Origin: Clostridium sp. 1001275B_160808_H3
GTDB lineage: Bacteria > Bacillota > Clostridia > Clostridiales > Clostridiaceae
Reading direction: 5' to 3'
DNA length: 35,837 nt
Assembly: GCF_015550425.1 (NCBI RefSeq)
Contig: NZ_JADNAT010000028.1
Span: forward strand, 1-35,837
Every line of letters starts with the position of its first letter. Within the stretch, counting starts at the first letter, position 1. Of this stretch, positions 16,516-23,406 are shown piece after piece. Made by a program: the position numbers and the translations under genes. Below the pieces are notes generated by a model. The model had not been told where the DNA came from. It searched no databases and saw nothing but the letters and a program-made list of their open reading frames with translations.

Positions 16516-16824
16516 AGAGATATAAATATCCTCATCTCCCTTCAATTTTTATTTCTTTTTTAGATTATCATAAATTCTTGTTAAATGATCATGTAATAGT
16601 TTACTCCTTAATAATGGTTTGAAATAGGTAATATTTGTATATGAAACTCATTTTTAAATAAAGCTCTGTTTTAAACTTAAGTTCAAACGAACATAAAAAT
16701 CTCCCCCTATAGAAACAGTTTTATTATTTTAACTGTCTACTATAGGGGGAGTACTTCAAGTTGTCCACTTATAAGTTAGTTAGCTTAATATTAAGGTTAT
16801 TAAATTTATTTTTTAAAACCATTA
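16516..16824. other. Intergenic stretch with a 12-bp-stem hairpin (16701-16751)
   Basis: CTCCCCCTATAG (16701-16712) pairs perfectly with CTATAGGGGGAG (16740-16751), and inside it ACAGTT pairs with AACTGT. The flanks are AT-rich without a proper T run on either side, so a simple terminator is uncertain. Nothing else is recognised here. Confidence 0.55.
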
Positions 16825-16966
16825 TTACTTTCTATATTTTCTAAATGTCTTTTCTGAATCAAAATGAACATCTTTAGAAATGGCATTAAATCCACTAATT
16901 AAGTTGGCATTTTTTTCTCAATTGAATTTCCAATTATATTACCTGCAACTAAGCCTAATATCAATA
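16825..16966 (-). pseudogene. Frameshifted remnant of a small one-TM protein (DUF3784-like?)
   Basis: The minus strand reads [20 protein letters not shown], then after a one-base shift NLISGFNAISKD and a basic tail ending KYRK before the stop at 16825. One membrane helix followed by N-L-I-x-G-[FY]-N resembles DUF3784 proteins. It overlaps the recA 3' end. Family guess is weak; the frameshift is clear if it is one gene. Confidence 0.35.
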
Positions 16967-18148
16967 TAATTCCGCTTTATTCACTGTTTGATTTTCGTTT
17001 AGCTTAGGTTCATTAACTATAGTCTCTTCATTTTTATAACTTTCAACAACTATTTCTTCTATATCTAACTTAGATTTTTTCTTAGGTTTATCATCTTTTT
17101 TAGATTTATCTTCCTTCTTAACTTCATCTTCTTGTACTTTTAGAGTCTTTGTTAATGGTAAGCTATGCTTTTCTCTTATTGCATTTTCTACTTCAAGGGC
17201 TAGTTCTTTATTTTCTTTTAAATATGCCTTTGAGTTTTCTCTACCTTGTCCTAATCTTATATTATTATAAGAAAACCATGTACCACTTTTATCTATTATA
17301 TTTTCATTAACAGCTATATCTAAAAGATTTCCTTCTTTTGAGATACCTTCGTTATACATAATATCAAATTCTGCTTGCTTAAATGGTGGAGCAACTTTGT
17401 TTTTTGTTACTTTTACTCTTGCTCTGCTTCCTAGAATGTTTTCTCCTATTTTTATAGTATCTATTTTTCTTATATCGAGTCTTACAGATGCATAGAATTT
17501 AAGTGCTCGTCCACCTGTTGTTGTTTCAGGATTTCCAAACATAATTCCAATTTTTTCTCTTAATTGATTTATAAATATTACAATACACTTAGATTTATTT
17601 ATTGATGCTGTAAGTTTTCTTAATGCTTGTGACATTAATCTTGCTTGAAGACCTATATGTGAAGCTCCCATTTCTCCCTCTATTTCCGCTCTAGGAACAA
17701 GTGCTGCTACAGAGTCAACTACAAGTACATCCATAGCATTTGATCTTACAAGGGCTTCTGTTATTTCTAAAGCTTGCTCACCAGTATCTGGTTGACTCAC
17801 TATTAAGTCATCAATATTTACTCCTAAGTTTTTTGCATAAGATGGGTCTAAGGCATGTTCAGCATCAATAAATGCCGCCACGCCACCTATCTTTTGTGCC
17901 TCTGCTATTATATGAAGAGCAATAGTAGTTTTACCTGAACTTTCAGGTCCATATACTTCTATTATTCTACCACGGGGAACTCCACCAACTCCTAAGGCTA
18001 TATCTAATGCTAAGCATCCTGTTGATATAGTTTCTATATCCATTGTTGGATTAGACCCAAGTTTAATAACTGAGCCCTTTCCAAATTGTTTATCTATTTG
18101 TTTCATAACTGAATCTATTGCTAAAAGTTTTTCATCATTAATGTTCAA
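16961..18148 (-). CDS. recA: RecA recombinase, with long charged C-terminal tail
   Basis: 395 aa; typical RecA is about 345-355. It forms ATP-dependent filaments on single-stranded DNA for homologous recombination and SOS induction. Walker A GPESSGKT (residues 67-74), Walker [12 protein letters not shown]1/L2 loops with [20 protein letters not shown] and [10 protein letters not shown], and the [10 protein letters not shown] segment are all intact. EMGASHIG and the TTTGG replace the more usual EMGDSHVG and TTPGG. The last 60 residues are a Lys/Asp/Glu-rich tail ([17 protein letters not shown]) that is longer than usual. It lies 13 bases after a CarD-family gene rather than beside cinA/rny, so it could be a second recA of the genome. 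Intact and probably functional. Confidence 0.9.
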   Translation of the reverse strand: MNINDEKLLAIDSVMKQIDKQFGKGSVIKLGSNPTMDIETISTGCLALDIALGVGGVPRGRIIEVYGPESSGKTTIALHIIAEAQKIGGVAAFIDAEHALDPSYAKNLGVNIDDLIVSQPDTGEQALEITEALVRSNAMDVLVVDSVAALVPRAEIEGEMGASHIGLQARLMSQALRKLTASINKSKCIVIFINQLREKIGIMFGNPETTTGGRALKFYASVRLDIRKIDTIKIGENILGSRARVKVTKNKVAPPFKQAEFDIMYNEGISKEGNLLDIAVNENIIDKSGTWFSYNNIRLGQGRENSKAYLKENKELALEVENAIREKHSLPLTKTLKVQEDEVKKEDKSKKDDKPKKKSKLDIEEIVVESYKNEETIVNEPKLNENQTVNKAELY

Positions 18149-18161
18149 AAATTTTTCACCT

Positions 18162-18671
18162 CTAATTTAAATAATTTGTTTCCTTTAAATGTCCATTTAC
18201 TATTTTACCTATTTCTTCAGGGGTAGTATCTAGAGAAAATGCTAGTTCTGAAAAAAGAATACTTTGAATATCTGCTAAAATCTTTTTATCCTTTTCATGA
18301 AATTTCTTTCCGTTCTTTTCTAAATTACTTTTAGTTCTCATTAAAGTGTTAGCTATCCCTACGATTTTTTTTCGATTTCCACTTTTTATAATCTCGCTAT
18401 ATACTTCTCCTCTTTCTCTATCTACTTCTATCCAATCTATACCTGGCTTTTTAAATGATTCTAGAAGTTCTTCTGCTTCTTCCTTTGTAAGAAGATCTAA
18501 CATTGCCACCTTATCATTATCCACTGGAGTACTTATACTCAAATTCTTATCATTCATAGGATGTAAGATATAATATTGCTTTTTTACATGAGAAATTGTC
18601 TTTTCACATATATCATCTACCTTACAAATACCATGAACTGAATATAGAATTAAATCACCTTTCTTAAACAT
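18162..18671 (-). CDS. CarD family transcriptional regulator
   Basis: 169 aa. The N-terminal Tudor-like RNA-polymerase interaction domain begins [20 protein letters not shown]; the remainder is helical ([47 protein letters not shown]) as in the CarD/CdnL DNA-contacting domain. CdnL/CarD proteins bind the RNA polymerase beta subunit and stabilise open complexes, mainly at rRNA and stress promoters. The RBS AGGAGG lies nine bases from the ATG. It is cotranscribed with recA. A C-terminal fragment of a paralogue remains at 5404-5481. Confidence 0.87.
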   Translation of the reverse strand: MFKKGDLILYSVHGICKVDDICEKTISHVKKQYYILHPMNDKNLSISTPVDNDKVAMLDLLTKEEAEELLESFKKPGIDWIEVDRERGEVYSEIIKSGNRKKIVGIANTLMRTKSNLEKNGKKFHEKDKKILADIQSILFSELAFSLDTTPEEIGKIVNGHLKETNYLN

Positions 18672-18699
18672 TTAAATACCTCCTGTTAAAAAGAAGTTT

Positions 18700-18713
18700 A
18701 GTAAACGTTTACT
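18700..18713. promoter_or_regulatory. Perfect palindrome upstream of carD-recA
   Basis: AGTAAACGTTTACT is a perfect 14-bp palindrome 29 bases before the carD start. It differs from the ideal cre palindrome only in its first and last base, so a LacI-family regulator such as CcpA is possible. It does not match the Gram-positive LexA box, which would have been expected for recA. Confidence 0.4.
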
Positions 18714-18934
18714 TATGTACATTTACAAAACTCCTGAATTTATTAGTTGCTATTCCTTTTATTAAATAAAACACACTAGAGCCACTAATATTATTTTATC
18801 ACAAAAAAAATGATGGATGTAAGCAAAATTTTCACAAAATTTAAAAAGATATTTTTTAGTAATTAGTAATTGAAAAATCTAATCTTTTGTTATACACTAT
18901 TACTATAAAATTTATATACTCAGAATAATTCTGA

Positions 18935-18971
18935 GAGAGGTTCGTAACCATCCCTCTATAAAAAACTAGGA
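18935..18971 (+). ncRNA. preQ1-I riboswitch
   Basis: GAGAGGTTCGTAACC, then ATCCCTCT and ATAAAAAACTAG match the compact preQ1-I aptamer: P1 stem AGAGG/CCTCT, the invariant GGTTC of loop 1, and the A-rich ATAAAAAACTA tail that docks as an H-type pseudoknot. It senses 7-aminomethyl-7-deazaguanine. The orientation and the downstream genes for queuosine salvage support the call. Binding preQ1 would normally favour the terminator that follows and turn the operon off. Confidence 0.88.
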
Positions 18972-18973
18972 CC

Positions 18974-18997
18974 CTAATTTAATGTATTTTAAATTAG
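18974..18997 (+). terminator. Terminator-like hairpin of the riboswitch expression platform
   Basis: CTAATTTAA (18974-18982) pairs with TTAAATTAG (18989-18997), followed by ATTAATTTTG. It begins three bases after the aptamer, as expected for an expression platform, but the stem is AT-only and the T run is short. Confidence 0.55.
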
Positions 18998-19046
18998 ATT
19001 AATTTTGTTGTTTAAATTTCAATAAAATAATAAGCTAGATTTTTGT

Positions 19047-19260
19047 AAAGGGCTATTAGTAATTAATAGCTCTTTTTATATTCTAGTGTTTTATAGGTTT
19101 ACTCTGTTAATATCTTTTTATAAATTACGTCTTTCTATTTTTAAGTGGACATATGTAAGTTTGTGTTTACTTGAATGAAGGATGAAATAGGTAAACTTAT
19201 TTATGTCCACTTTTTTATTTGTGATGGAATGAACTTTATAGTTCGTTCCTTTTTATTTTT
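19047..19260 (+). terminator. Three further terminator-like hairpins in the queK leader
   Basis: (a) about 19047-19076: GGGCTATTA pairs with TAATAGCTC, then CTTTTTAT. (b) 19143-19212: AAGTGGACATA pairs with TATGTCCACTT around a long interior that also pairs (TAAGTTT with AAACTTA), then a T run. (c) 19226-19260: GGAATGAAC pairs with GTTCGTTCC, then TTTTTATTTTT. All lie between the riboswitch and the first gene, so either they are regulated or a promoter lies among them. Confidence 0.6.
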
Positions 19261-19304
19261 CTGAATATAAATTTTACATATTATTCAATAAAGGAGAAAT
19301 GAAA

Positions 19305-20279
19305 ATGAAAAGAAAAGTAATAATTGATTGTGATCCAGGTATTGATGATTCTCTTGCTCTACTTCTAGCTTTGAATTCACCGGAACTAGCTGTTATAGGA
19401 ATTACTATTGTATCTGGAAATGTTTGTGCTAATCAAGGTGCTAAAAATGCTTTAAAGGTTTTAAAGCTTCTAAAAAGAGAAGATATTAAAGTTTATGTTG
19501 GGGAAAGTACTCCTTTAGTTAGAGATTTAGTTACTGCACAAGATACTCACGGGGAAGATGGACTTGGTGAAACTAACTATGAAGAAGCTAATGTTAAAAT
19601 TAATCATAATGGTGTTGATTTTATATTAGATAGTGCTAAACAAGGTGATGTTAGCATCATTGCCTTAGGACCTTTAACTAACTTATCTAGAGCTTTAGAA
19701 AAAGATGAAGCTGCATTTAATATGATTAATGAAATAGTATCTATGGGTGGTACATTTAAATCTCATGGTAATTGCTCTCAAGTTGCAGAATTTAACTATT
19801 GGGTTGATCCTCATAGTGTAAAAAAGATATTTGATAATAGCAAAGTTCCTTTTTTAATGGTAGGTTTAGACGTTACTCGTGAAATAGTTTTAACTCCTAA
19901 CCTTATAGAAGTTATTAATCAATTTGATGATGTAATAGGAAAATTTATTGTAGATATAACAAGATTTTATGTTGATTTCCATTGGAATCAAGAAAGAACT
20001 CTTGGATGTGTTATTAATGATCCTTTAGCTGTAGCATATTTTATAGATAGAAGTATTTGTGAAGGATTTACTTCTTACTTAGACATTGTTACAGATGGAG
20101 TAGCTATGGGACAAACCTTAGTTGATGTAGGCGAATTTTATAAAAAAGAGCACAATGGATTAGTTTTAACTAAAGTTAATTCTAAAAAATTCATGGAGAT
20201 GTTCTTATATAGATTGTTTCCAAACAATAAAAAAGATATAGAGTTAATTCTTAATAACAAAAGATATTACATAGGTTAA
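19305..20279 (+). CDS. queK: Nucleoside hydrolase, probable queuosine nucleosidase
   Basis: 324 aa from the ATG at 19305; the ATG at 19299 is too close to AAGGAG (19291-19296). Inosine-uridine nucleoside hydrolase family: N-terminal calcium-binding DCDPGIDDS (residues 8-16), later NYWVDPHSVKKIF, and Asp in CVINDPLAVAYF near the C-terminus. Ordinary members hydrolyse the N-glycosidic bond of nucleosides. Here the gene follows a preQ1-I riboswitch and precedes an ECF S component and a QueL-like radical SAM protein, the arrangement of the clostridial queuine salvage operon in which QueK releases queuine from queuosine. The substrate is therefore inferred from context. Confidence 0.8.
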   Translation: MKRKVIIDCDPGIDDSLALLLALNSPELAVIGITIVSGNVCANQGAKNALKVLKLLKREDIKVYVGESTPLVRDLVTAQDTHGEDGLGETNYEEANVKINHNGVDFILDSAKQGDVSIIALGPLTNLSRALEKDEAAFNMINEIVSMGGTFKSHGNCSQVAEFNYWVDPHSVKKIFDNSKVPFLMVGLDVTREIVLTPNLIEVINQFDDVIGKFIVDITRFYVDFHWNQERTLGCVINDPLAVAYFIDRSICEGFTSYLDIVTDGVAMGQTLVDVGEFYKKEHNGLVLTKVNSKKFMEMFLYRLFPNNKKDIELILNNKRYYIG

Positions 20280-20294
20280 AGCACTGGAGGATAT

Positions 20295-20864
20295 ATGAAA
20301 AAAAATAATATTTTTAAAATAACACTTATGTCTGTAGCAATTGTTATAAACATTCTTGGAGGATTCATTGCTATTGCTCTTAAGCTTCCAATATTTATAG
20401 ATACAATTGGAACTTTCTTAATTGCTTTTTTATTTGGTCCAATAAGTGGTGCAATAACTGGTTTGGCTACATCATTAATAAATGGCTTTACTTTTGATCC
20501 ATATTCATTGTACTTTTTCCCAGTTCAAATAGTAATAGGATTAGTTGCTGGTTTATGCTATAAAAAAGGATTATTTAAGGGCAAATTCATAGTTTTAGGG
20601 ATTTTAATTTCAACTATTGCAGGTTCACTAGTTGCATCACTTATTTCTGCATATGTTTTTAGTGGAATAACATCATCTGGAACCTCATTTGTAGTTATGT
20701 ATTTGAAAAATGTTGGTGTAAATATAGTAGCTAGTGTTTTCTCAACTCAAATATTATTTGATTTACTAGATAAAGCTTCCACTATATTTATTGTATTAAT
20801 GCTAATTAAATCCCTGCCAAATAATATGAAAGAAATTATAAATAATAGGTGTGTAAATGGATAG
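20295..20864 (+). CDS. ECF transporter S component, probable queuosine/queuine uptake
   Basis: 189 aa, about five to six membrane helices and no signal peptide. N-terminal KITLMSVAIVINILGGFIAI and an interior FGPISGAITGLATSLINGF (about residues 47-65) resemble small substrate-binding S components. It has no ATPase or T gene beside it, as expected of a group II ECF S component that uses a shared EcfAAT module. Position between queK-like and queL-like genes suggests uptake of queuosine, queuine or a precursor (QrtT-type). RBS GGAGG, 15 bases after queK. Its end overlaps the next start by eight bases. Confidence 0.8.
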   Translation: MKKNNIFKITLMSVAIVINILGGFIAIALKLPIFIDTIGTFLIAFLFGPISGAITGLATSLINGFTFDPYSLYFFPVQIVIGLVAGLCYKKGLFKGKFIVLGILISTIAGSLVASLISAYVFSGITSSGTSFVVMYLKNVGVNIVASVFSTQILFDLLDKASTIFIVLMLIKSLPNNMKEIINNRCVNG

Positions 20865-21546
20865 ATATAATAAAATAACTAACAAAAATATTCGAGAAAT
20901 TGTATTATTAAAATCATTCCCTTGTATTTGGGGTAAATGTAGTTTTTGTGATTATATAGATGATAATAGCTTAAATGAAGAAGAAATAGTAAAGCTAAAT
21001 AAAGAAGTATTAAAAAATATCACTGGAGAATTCAAAGTATTAGAAGTTATAAATTCAGGTAGCTGCTTTGAAATCCCCAAAGAAACACTAAATGATATAA
21101 AGAAAATAATACAAGAAAAAAACATAGAAAAGTTATTTCTAGAAAGTCATTGGTGCTATAAAAATAGATTACAAGAAATGAGAGACTTCTTTGGTATTCC
21201 AATTATATTTAAAATAGGCGTGGAAACCTTTGATAATAACTTTAGAAATTTAGTATTAAACAAAAATGCAAACTTCAAAGCTCCAGATGAGGTAAAAGAG
21301 CACTTTGAATCAGTTTGCTTACTAATTGGAATAAAAGGACAAACTAAAGAAATGATACAAAAAGATATAGATATAGTCCTTAAAAACTTTAAATATGCAA
21401 CATTAAATGTTTTTGTTAATAATACAACAGATGTAAAAAGAGATGAAGAATTAGTAAAATGGTTCGCTGAAGAATATAAGTACTTAAATGACTACGATAA
21501 TATCGAAGTGCTTTATAACAATACAGATTTTGGTGTAGGGGACTAG
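20857..21546 (+). CDS. queL: Radical SAM-type queuine lyase
   Basis: 229 aa. The cluster motif is C-x4-C-x2-C (Cys23-IWGK-Cys28-SF-Cys31), not the canonical C-x3-C-x2-C, and the protein is short. In Clostridioides difficile a small radical SAM enzyme with a non-standard cysteine motif, QueL, cleaves queuine to preQ1; I recall the gene being clustered with queK and an ECF gene as here. preQ1, the product, is also the ligand of the riboswitch in front of the operon, which closes a feedback loop. Later Cys residues (GSCFEIP, SHWCYKN, SVCLLIG) are not clearly a second cluster. Its ATG lies in the stop region of the S component gene. tRNA-guanine transglycosylase, needed to use preQ1, is not in the window. 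Confidence 0.78.
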   Translation: MDRYNKITNKNIREIVLLKSFPCIWGKCSFCDYIDDNSLNEEEIVKLNKEVLKNITGEFKVLEVINSGSCFEIPKETLNDIKKIIQEKNIEKLFLESHWCYKNRLQEMRDFFGIPIIFKIGVETFDNNFRNLVLNKNANFKAPDEVKEHFESVCLLIGIKGQTKEMIQKDIDIVLKNFKYATLNVFVNNTTDVKRDEELVKWFAEEYKYLNDYDNIEVLYNNTDFGVGD

Positions 21547-21652
21547 CTTATAAGGAAAAGTTAAAGTTGTTTTATTCTGCAAAACCTAAATAGGAAGCAT
21601 TCATTCTTTTGAATGATGATATCAGAACTAAAATTATTGAAGAAGATACAAT
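21547..21652 (+). pseudogene. Possible C-terminal gene fragment
   Basis: After queL a plus-strand frame without a start reads EAFILLNDDIRTKIIEEDTI and continues to a stop at the hairpin loop (ALSRMLP). The codons look protein-like but no RBS or start is present and I do not recognise it. It overlaps the following terminator. Confidence 0.25.
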
Positions 21653-21705
21653 AAAAAAAGCCTTATCAAGAATGCTTCCGTAGCAAGTTCTTGATAAGGC
21701 TTTTT
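21653..21705. terminator. Bidirectional terminator between queL and the aldo/keto reductase gene
   Basis: AAAAAGCCTTATCAAGAA pairs with TTCTTGATAAGGCTTTTT around a 15-base loop, with A and T runs on either side. It can terminate the rightward que operon and the leftward reductase gene. Confidence 0.85.
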
Positions 21706-21726
21706 CATTCTGTAATTCCATTAAAA

Positions 21727-22587
21727 TTAAATTTTATCTTTTCTATCTTTAATCATTTTTACAAACATATCAATAGTCTCAGGTGTCTGATGATTAAAAA
21801 ATAAACTTGTTTTTGTATCTAACTCAGCGATTTTTCTCATATCTTTATCAGAAAGTTCAAAATCAAATATTTCAAAATTTTCTTTCATACGTTCTTTGTG
21901 GGTAGATTTTGCCAACGCTACAATATTTCTCTGCATAAGCCATCTTAAAATAATTTGTGCTACTGATTTTTTGTATTTACTCGCAATTTCCTGTAATAAA
22001 GGATTCTCAAACATATTGCTTTTTCCTTCCCCAAAAGGTGCCCATGCTTCCATCTGAACGCCACGCTTCACCATGTTTTCCTGTGCTTCTGTTTGCTGAT
22101 GAAGAGGATTTGTTTCTATTTGATTGACATGTGGGGAAATTTTATTGAAAGCAGCGATGTCGGCTAATCTATCGGGTGAAAAATTGCTGACACCAATTGC
22201 TCTGATTTTTCCTTCTCCATACAATTCCTGTAATGCTCTGTATGCACCATAATAATCACTAAATGGCTGATGCAGTAAAACTAAATCAATATACTCTACT
22301 TTTAATTTCTTCATAGATTTTAATATTGATTGTTTTGCTTTATCATAGCCATAGTTATCAATCCATACTTTTGTAGTTATAAATAATTCTTCTCTTGGAA
22401 TACCACATTTACTAATCGCATTTCCAACTTCTTCCTCATTGAAATAAGACTGTGCAGTATCTATATGTCTGTAACCTATCTTAATTGCATCCAGCACACA
22501 TCTTTCACAATCTTCTTTCGCTATCTGAAACACACCAAACCCTAATTTAGGCATTTTCACGCCATTACTCAATGTAACATATTCCAT
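21727..22587 (-). CDS. Aldo/keto reductase
   Basis: 286 aa NADPH-dependent (beta/alpha)8 oxidoreductase that reduces aldehydes or ketones in the cytoplasm. Family signatures: GFGVFQI at the start, GYRHIDTAQSYFNEEEVG (about residues 38-55) with catalytic Asp43 and Tyr48, Lys in TTKVWIDNYG, His in LLHQPFSDYYG, and the C-terminal VALAKSTHKERMKENFEIFD that holds the cofactor phosphate. It is divergent from a MerR regulator and its promoter has the 19-base spacer typical of MerR activation, so it is probably induced by a reactive carbonyl or similar stress. The physiological substrate is not known. Confidence 0.9.
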   Translation of the reverse strand: MEYVTLSNGVKMPKLGFGVFQIAKEDCERCVLDAIKIGYRHIDTAQSYFNEEEVGNAISKCGIPREELFITTKVWIDNYGYDKAKQSILKSMKKLKVEYIDLVLLHQPFSDYYGAYRALQELYGEGKIRAIGVSNFSPDRLADIAAFNKISPHVNQIETNPLHQQTEAQENMVKRGVQMEAWAPFGEGKSNMFENPLLQEIASKYKKSVAQIILRWLMQRNIVALAKSTHKERMKENFEIFDFELSDKDMRKIAELDTKTSLFFNHQTPETIDMFVKMIKDRKDKI

Positions 22588-22631
22588 AATAAATCACTCC
22601 TTGAACTTTTTATTTTTTTAAGTACAATAGT

Positions 22632-22662
22632 ATTATAAATTCCGGTAGTAACTACCGGTCAA
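22632..22662 (-). promoter_or_regulatory. MerR-type promoter (19-bp spacer) with dyad
   Basis: On the minus strand TTGACC (22657-22662), a 19-base spacer and TATAAT (22632-22637). Inside lies the perfect dyad CCGGTAGT-A-ACTACCGG (22642-22658). Over-long spacer plus central dyad is the hallmark of MerR-family activation by DNA distortion. Confidence 0.8.
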
Positions 22663-22707
22663 TATCTATTTTCAATATTTTTACTTTTATGATTTTGGAG
22701 GTTTTCT

Positions 22708-23112
22708 ATGTATTCAATGAAGGATGTATGTAAGCAGGTTAATATGTCTTATGAAACACTTAAGTATTATTGCAATGAAGGATTGATACCAAACGTAAAG
22801 CGTGATGAACGCAATTATAGAGTTTTTGACGACAAAGACATTTCATGGATAAAAAGTCTGACTTGTTTAAAAAAATGTGGAATGGGAATTACTGAAATGA
22901 AACAATATGTTGCATTATGTTTAGATGGAGAAAGCACAATTCCTAAAAGAAAGGACATATTAGAGAAGAAAAAGAAAACATTGTTGGATAAACTTCAAGA
23001 AATCAATGATTGTATTGATTTCATCAATACAAAACAACAATTTTACGATGATGTTCTTGATGGAAAAATCAAGTATATCAGCAATCTTATTGATGTAAAT
23101 AGTAAGGAATAA
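22708..23112 (+). CDS. MerR family transcriptional regulator
   Basis: 134 aa. N-terminal winged helix YSMKDVCKQVNMSYETLKYY...NYRVFDDKDISWIKSL, then a coiled-coil dimerisation helix (KRKDILEKKKKTLLDKLQEI). No Cys pair in the metal-binding loop, so it is of the BltR/NmlR/AdhR kind rather than a metal sensor; single Cys residues at CNEG, CLKKCG and CLDG could be redox or carbonyl sensors. RBS GGAGG is seven bases from the ATG. Divergent from the aldo/keto reductase with the shared dyad at 22642-22658; probably an activator of it. Confidence 0.87.
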   Translation: MYSMKDVCKQVNMSYETLKYYCNEGLIPNVKRDERNYRVFDDKDISWIKSLTCLKKCGMGITEMKQYVALCLDGESTIPKRKDILEKKKKTLLDKLQEINDCIDFINTKQQFYDDVLDGKIKYISNLIDVNSKE

Positions 23113-23204
23113 GTTCCAACATATTTAGTTAACATTTTTTTATTTTTTATTATTTCGCTTTCCCAATATTATTATATATACAAATTATAAGTTTGTGAGA
23201 ATAA

Positions 23205-23385
23205 ATAAACTATGTGAAATGAGCATATAGCGAGTAACTAGAAGTACTTGGCAAATGAAGAACTACTAGCTTAATTGTTTGAGCGTAGCGAGTTTAATCA
23301 AAATCCTTGACATAGTAGTTTTTTCAAGCCTAGTACTTCTTTATGTAGCTATCTAGCTTATGGAACATATCTAGTTATCGTAGCA
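23205..23385 (+). ncRNA. Structured non-coding RNA (raiA-motif-like?)
   Basis: About 180 nt without coding signal but rich in long-range pairing: AGAAGTACTTGGC (23240-23252) with GCCTAGTACTTCT (23328-23340); GAAGAACTACTA (23257-23268) with TAGTAGTTTTTTC (23313-23325); CGAGTAACTAG (23231-23241) with CTAGTTATCG (23371-23380). Between these are an unpaired TTTGAGCGTAGCGAG and a terminal TATG-GAA-CATA hairpin. The G-rich conserved-looking linkers recall the raiA motif of clostridia, which I name only from memory. Strand is a guess. It stands alone between merR and a radical SAM gene; no promoter is certain. Confidence 0.6.
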
Positions 23386-23406
23386 TTTATAATTCTCAAT
23401 TTATAA

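Noticed and set aside
18700..18713. LexA (SOS) box upstream of carD-recA
   Set aside because: AGTAAACGTTTACT lacks the GAAC...GTTC ends of the Gram-positive SOS box.
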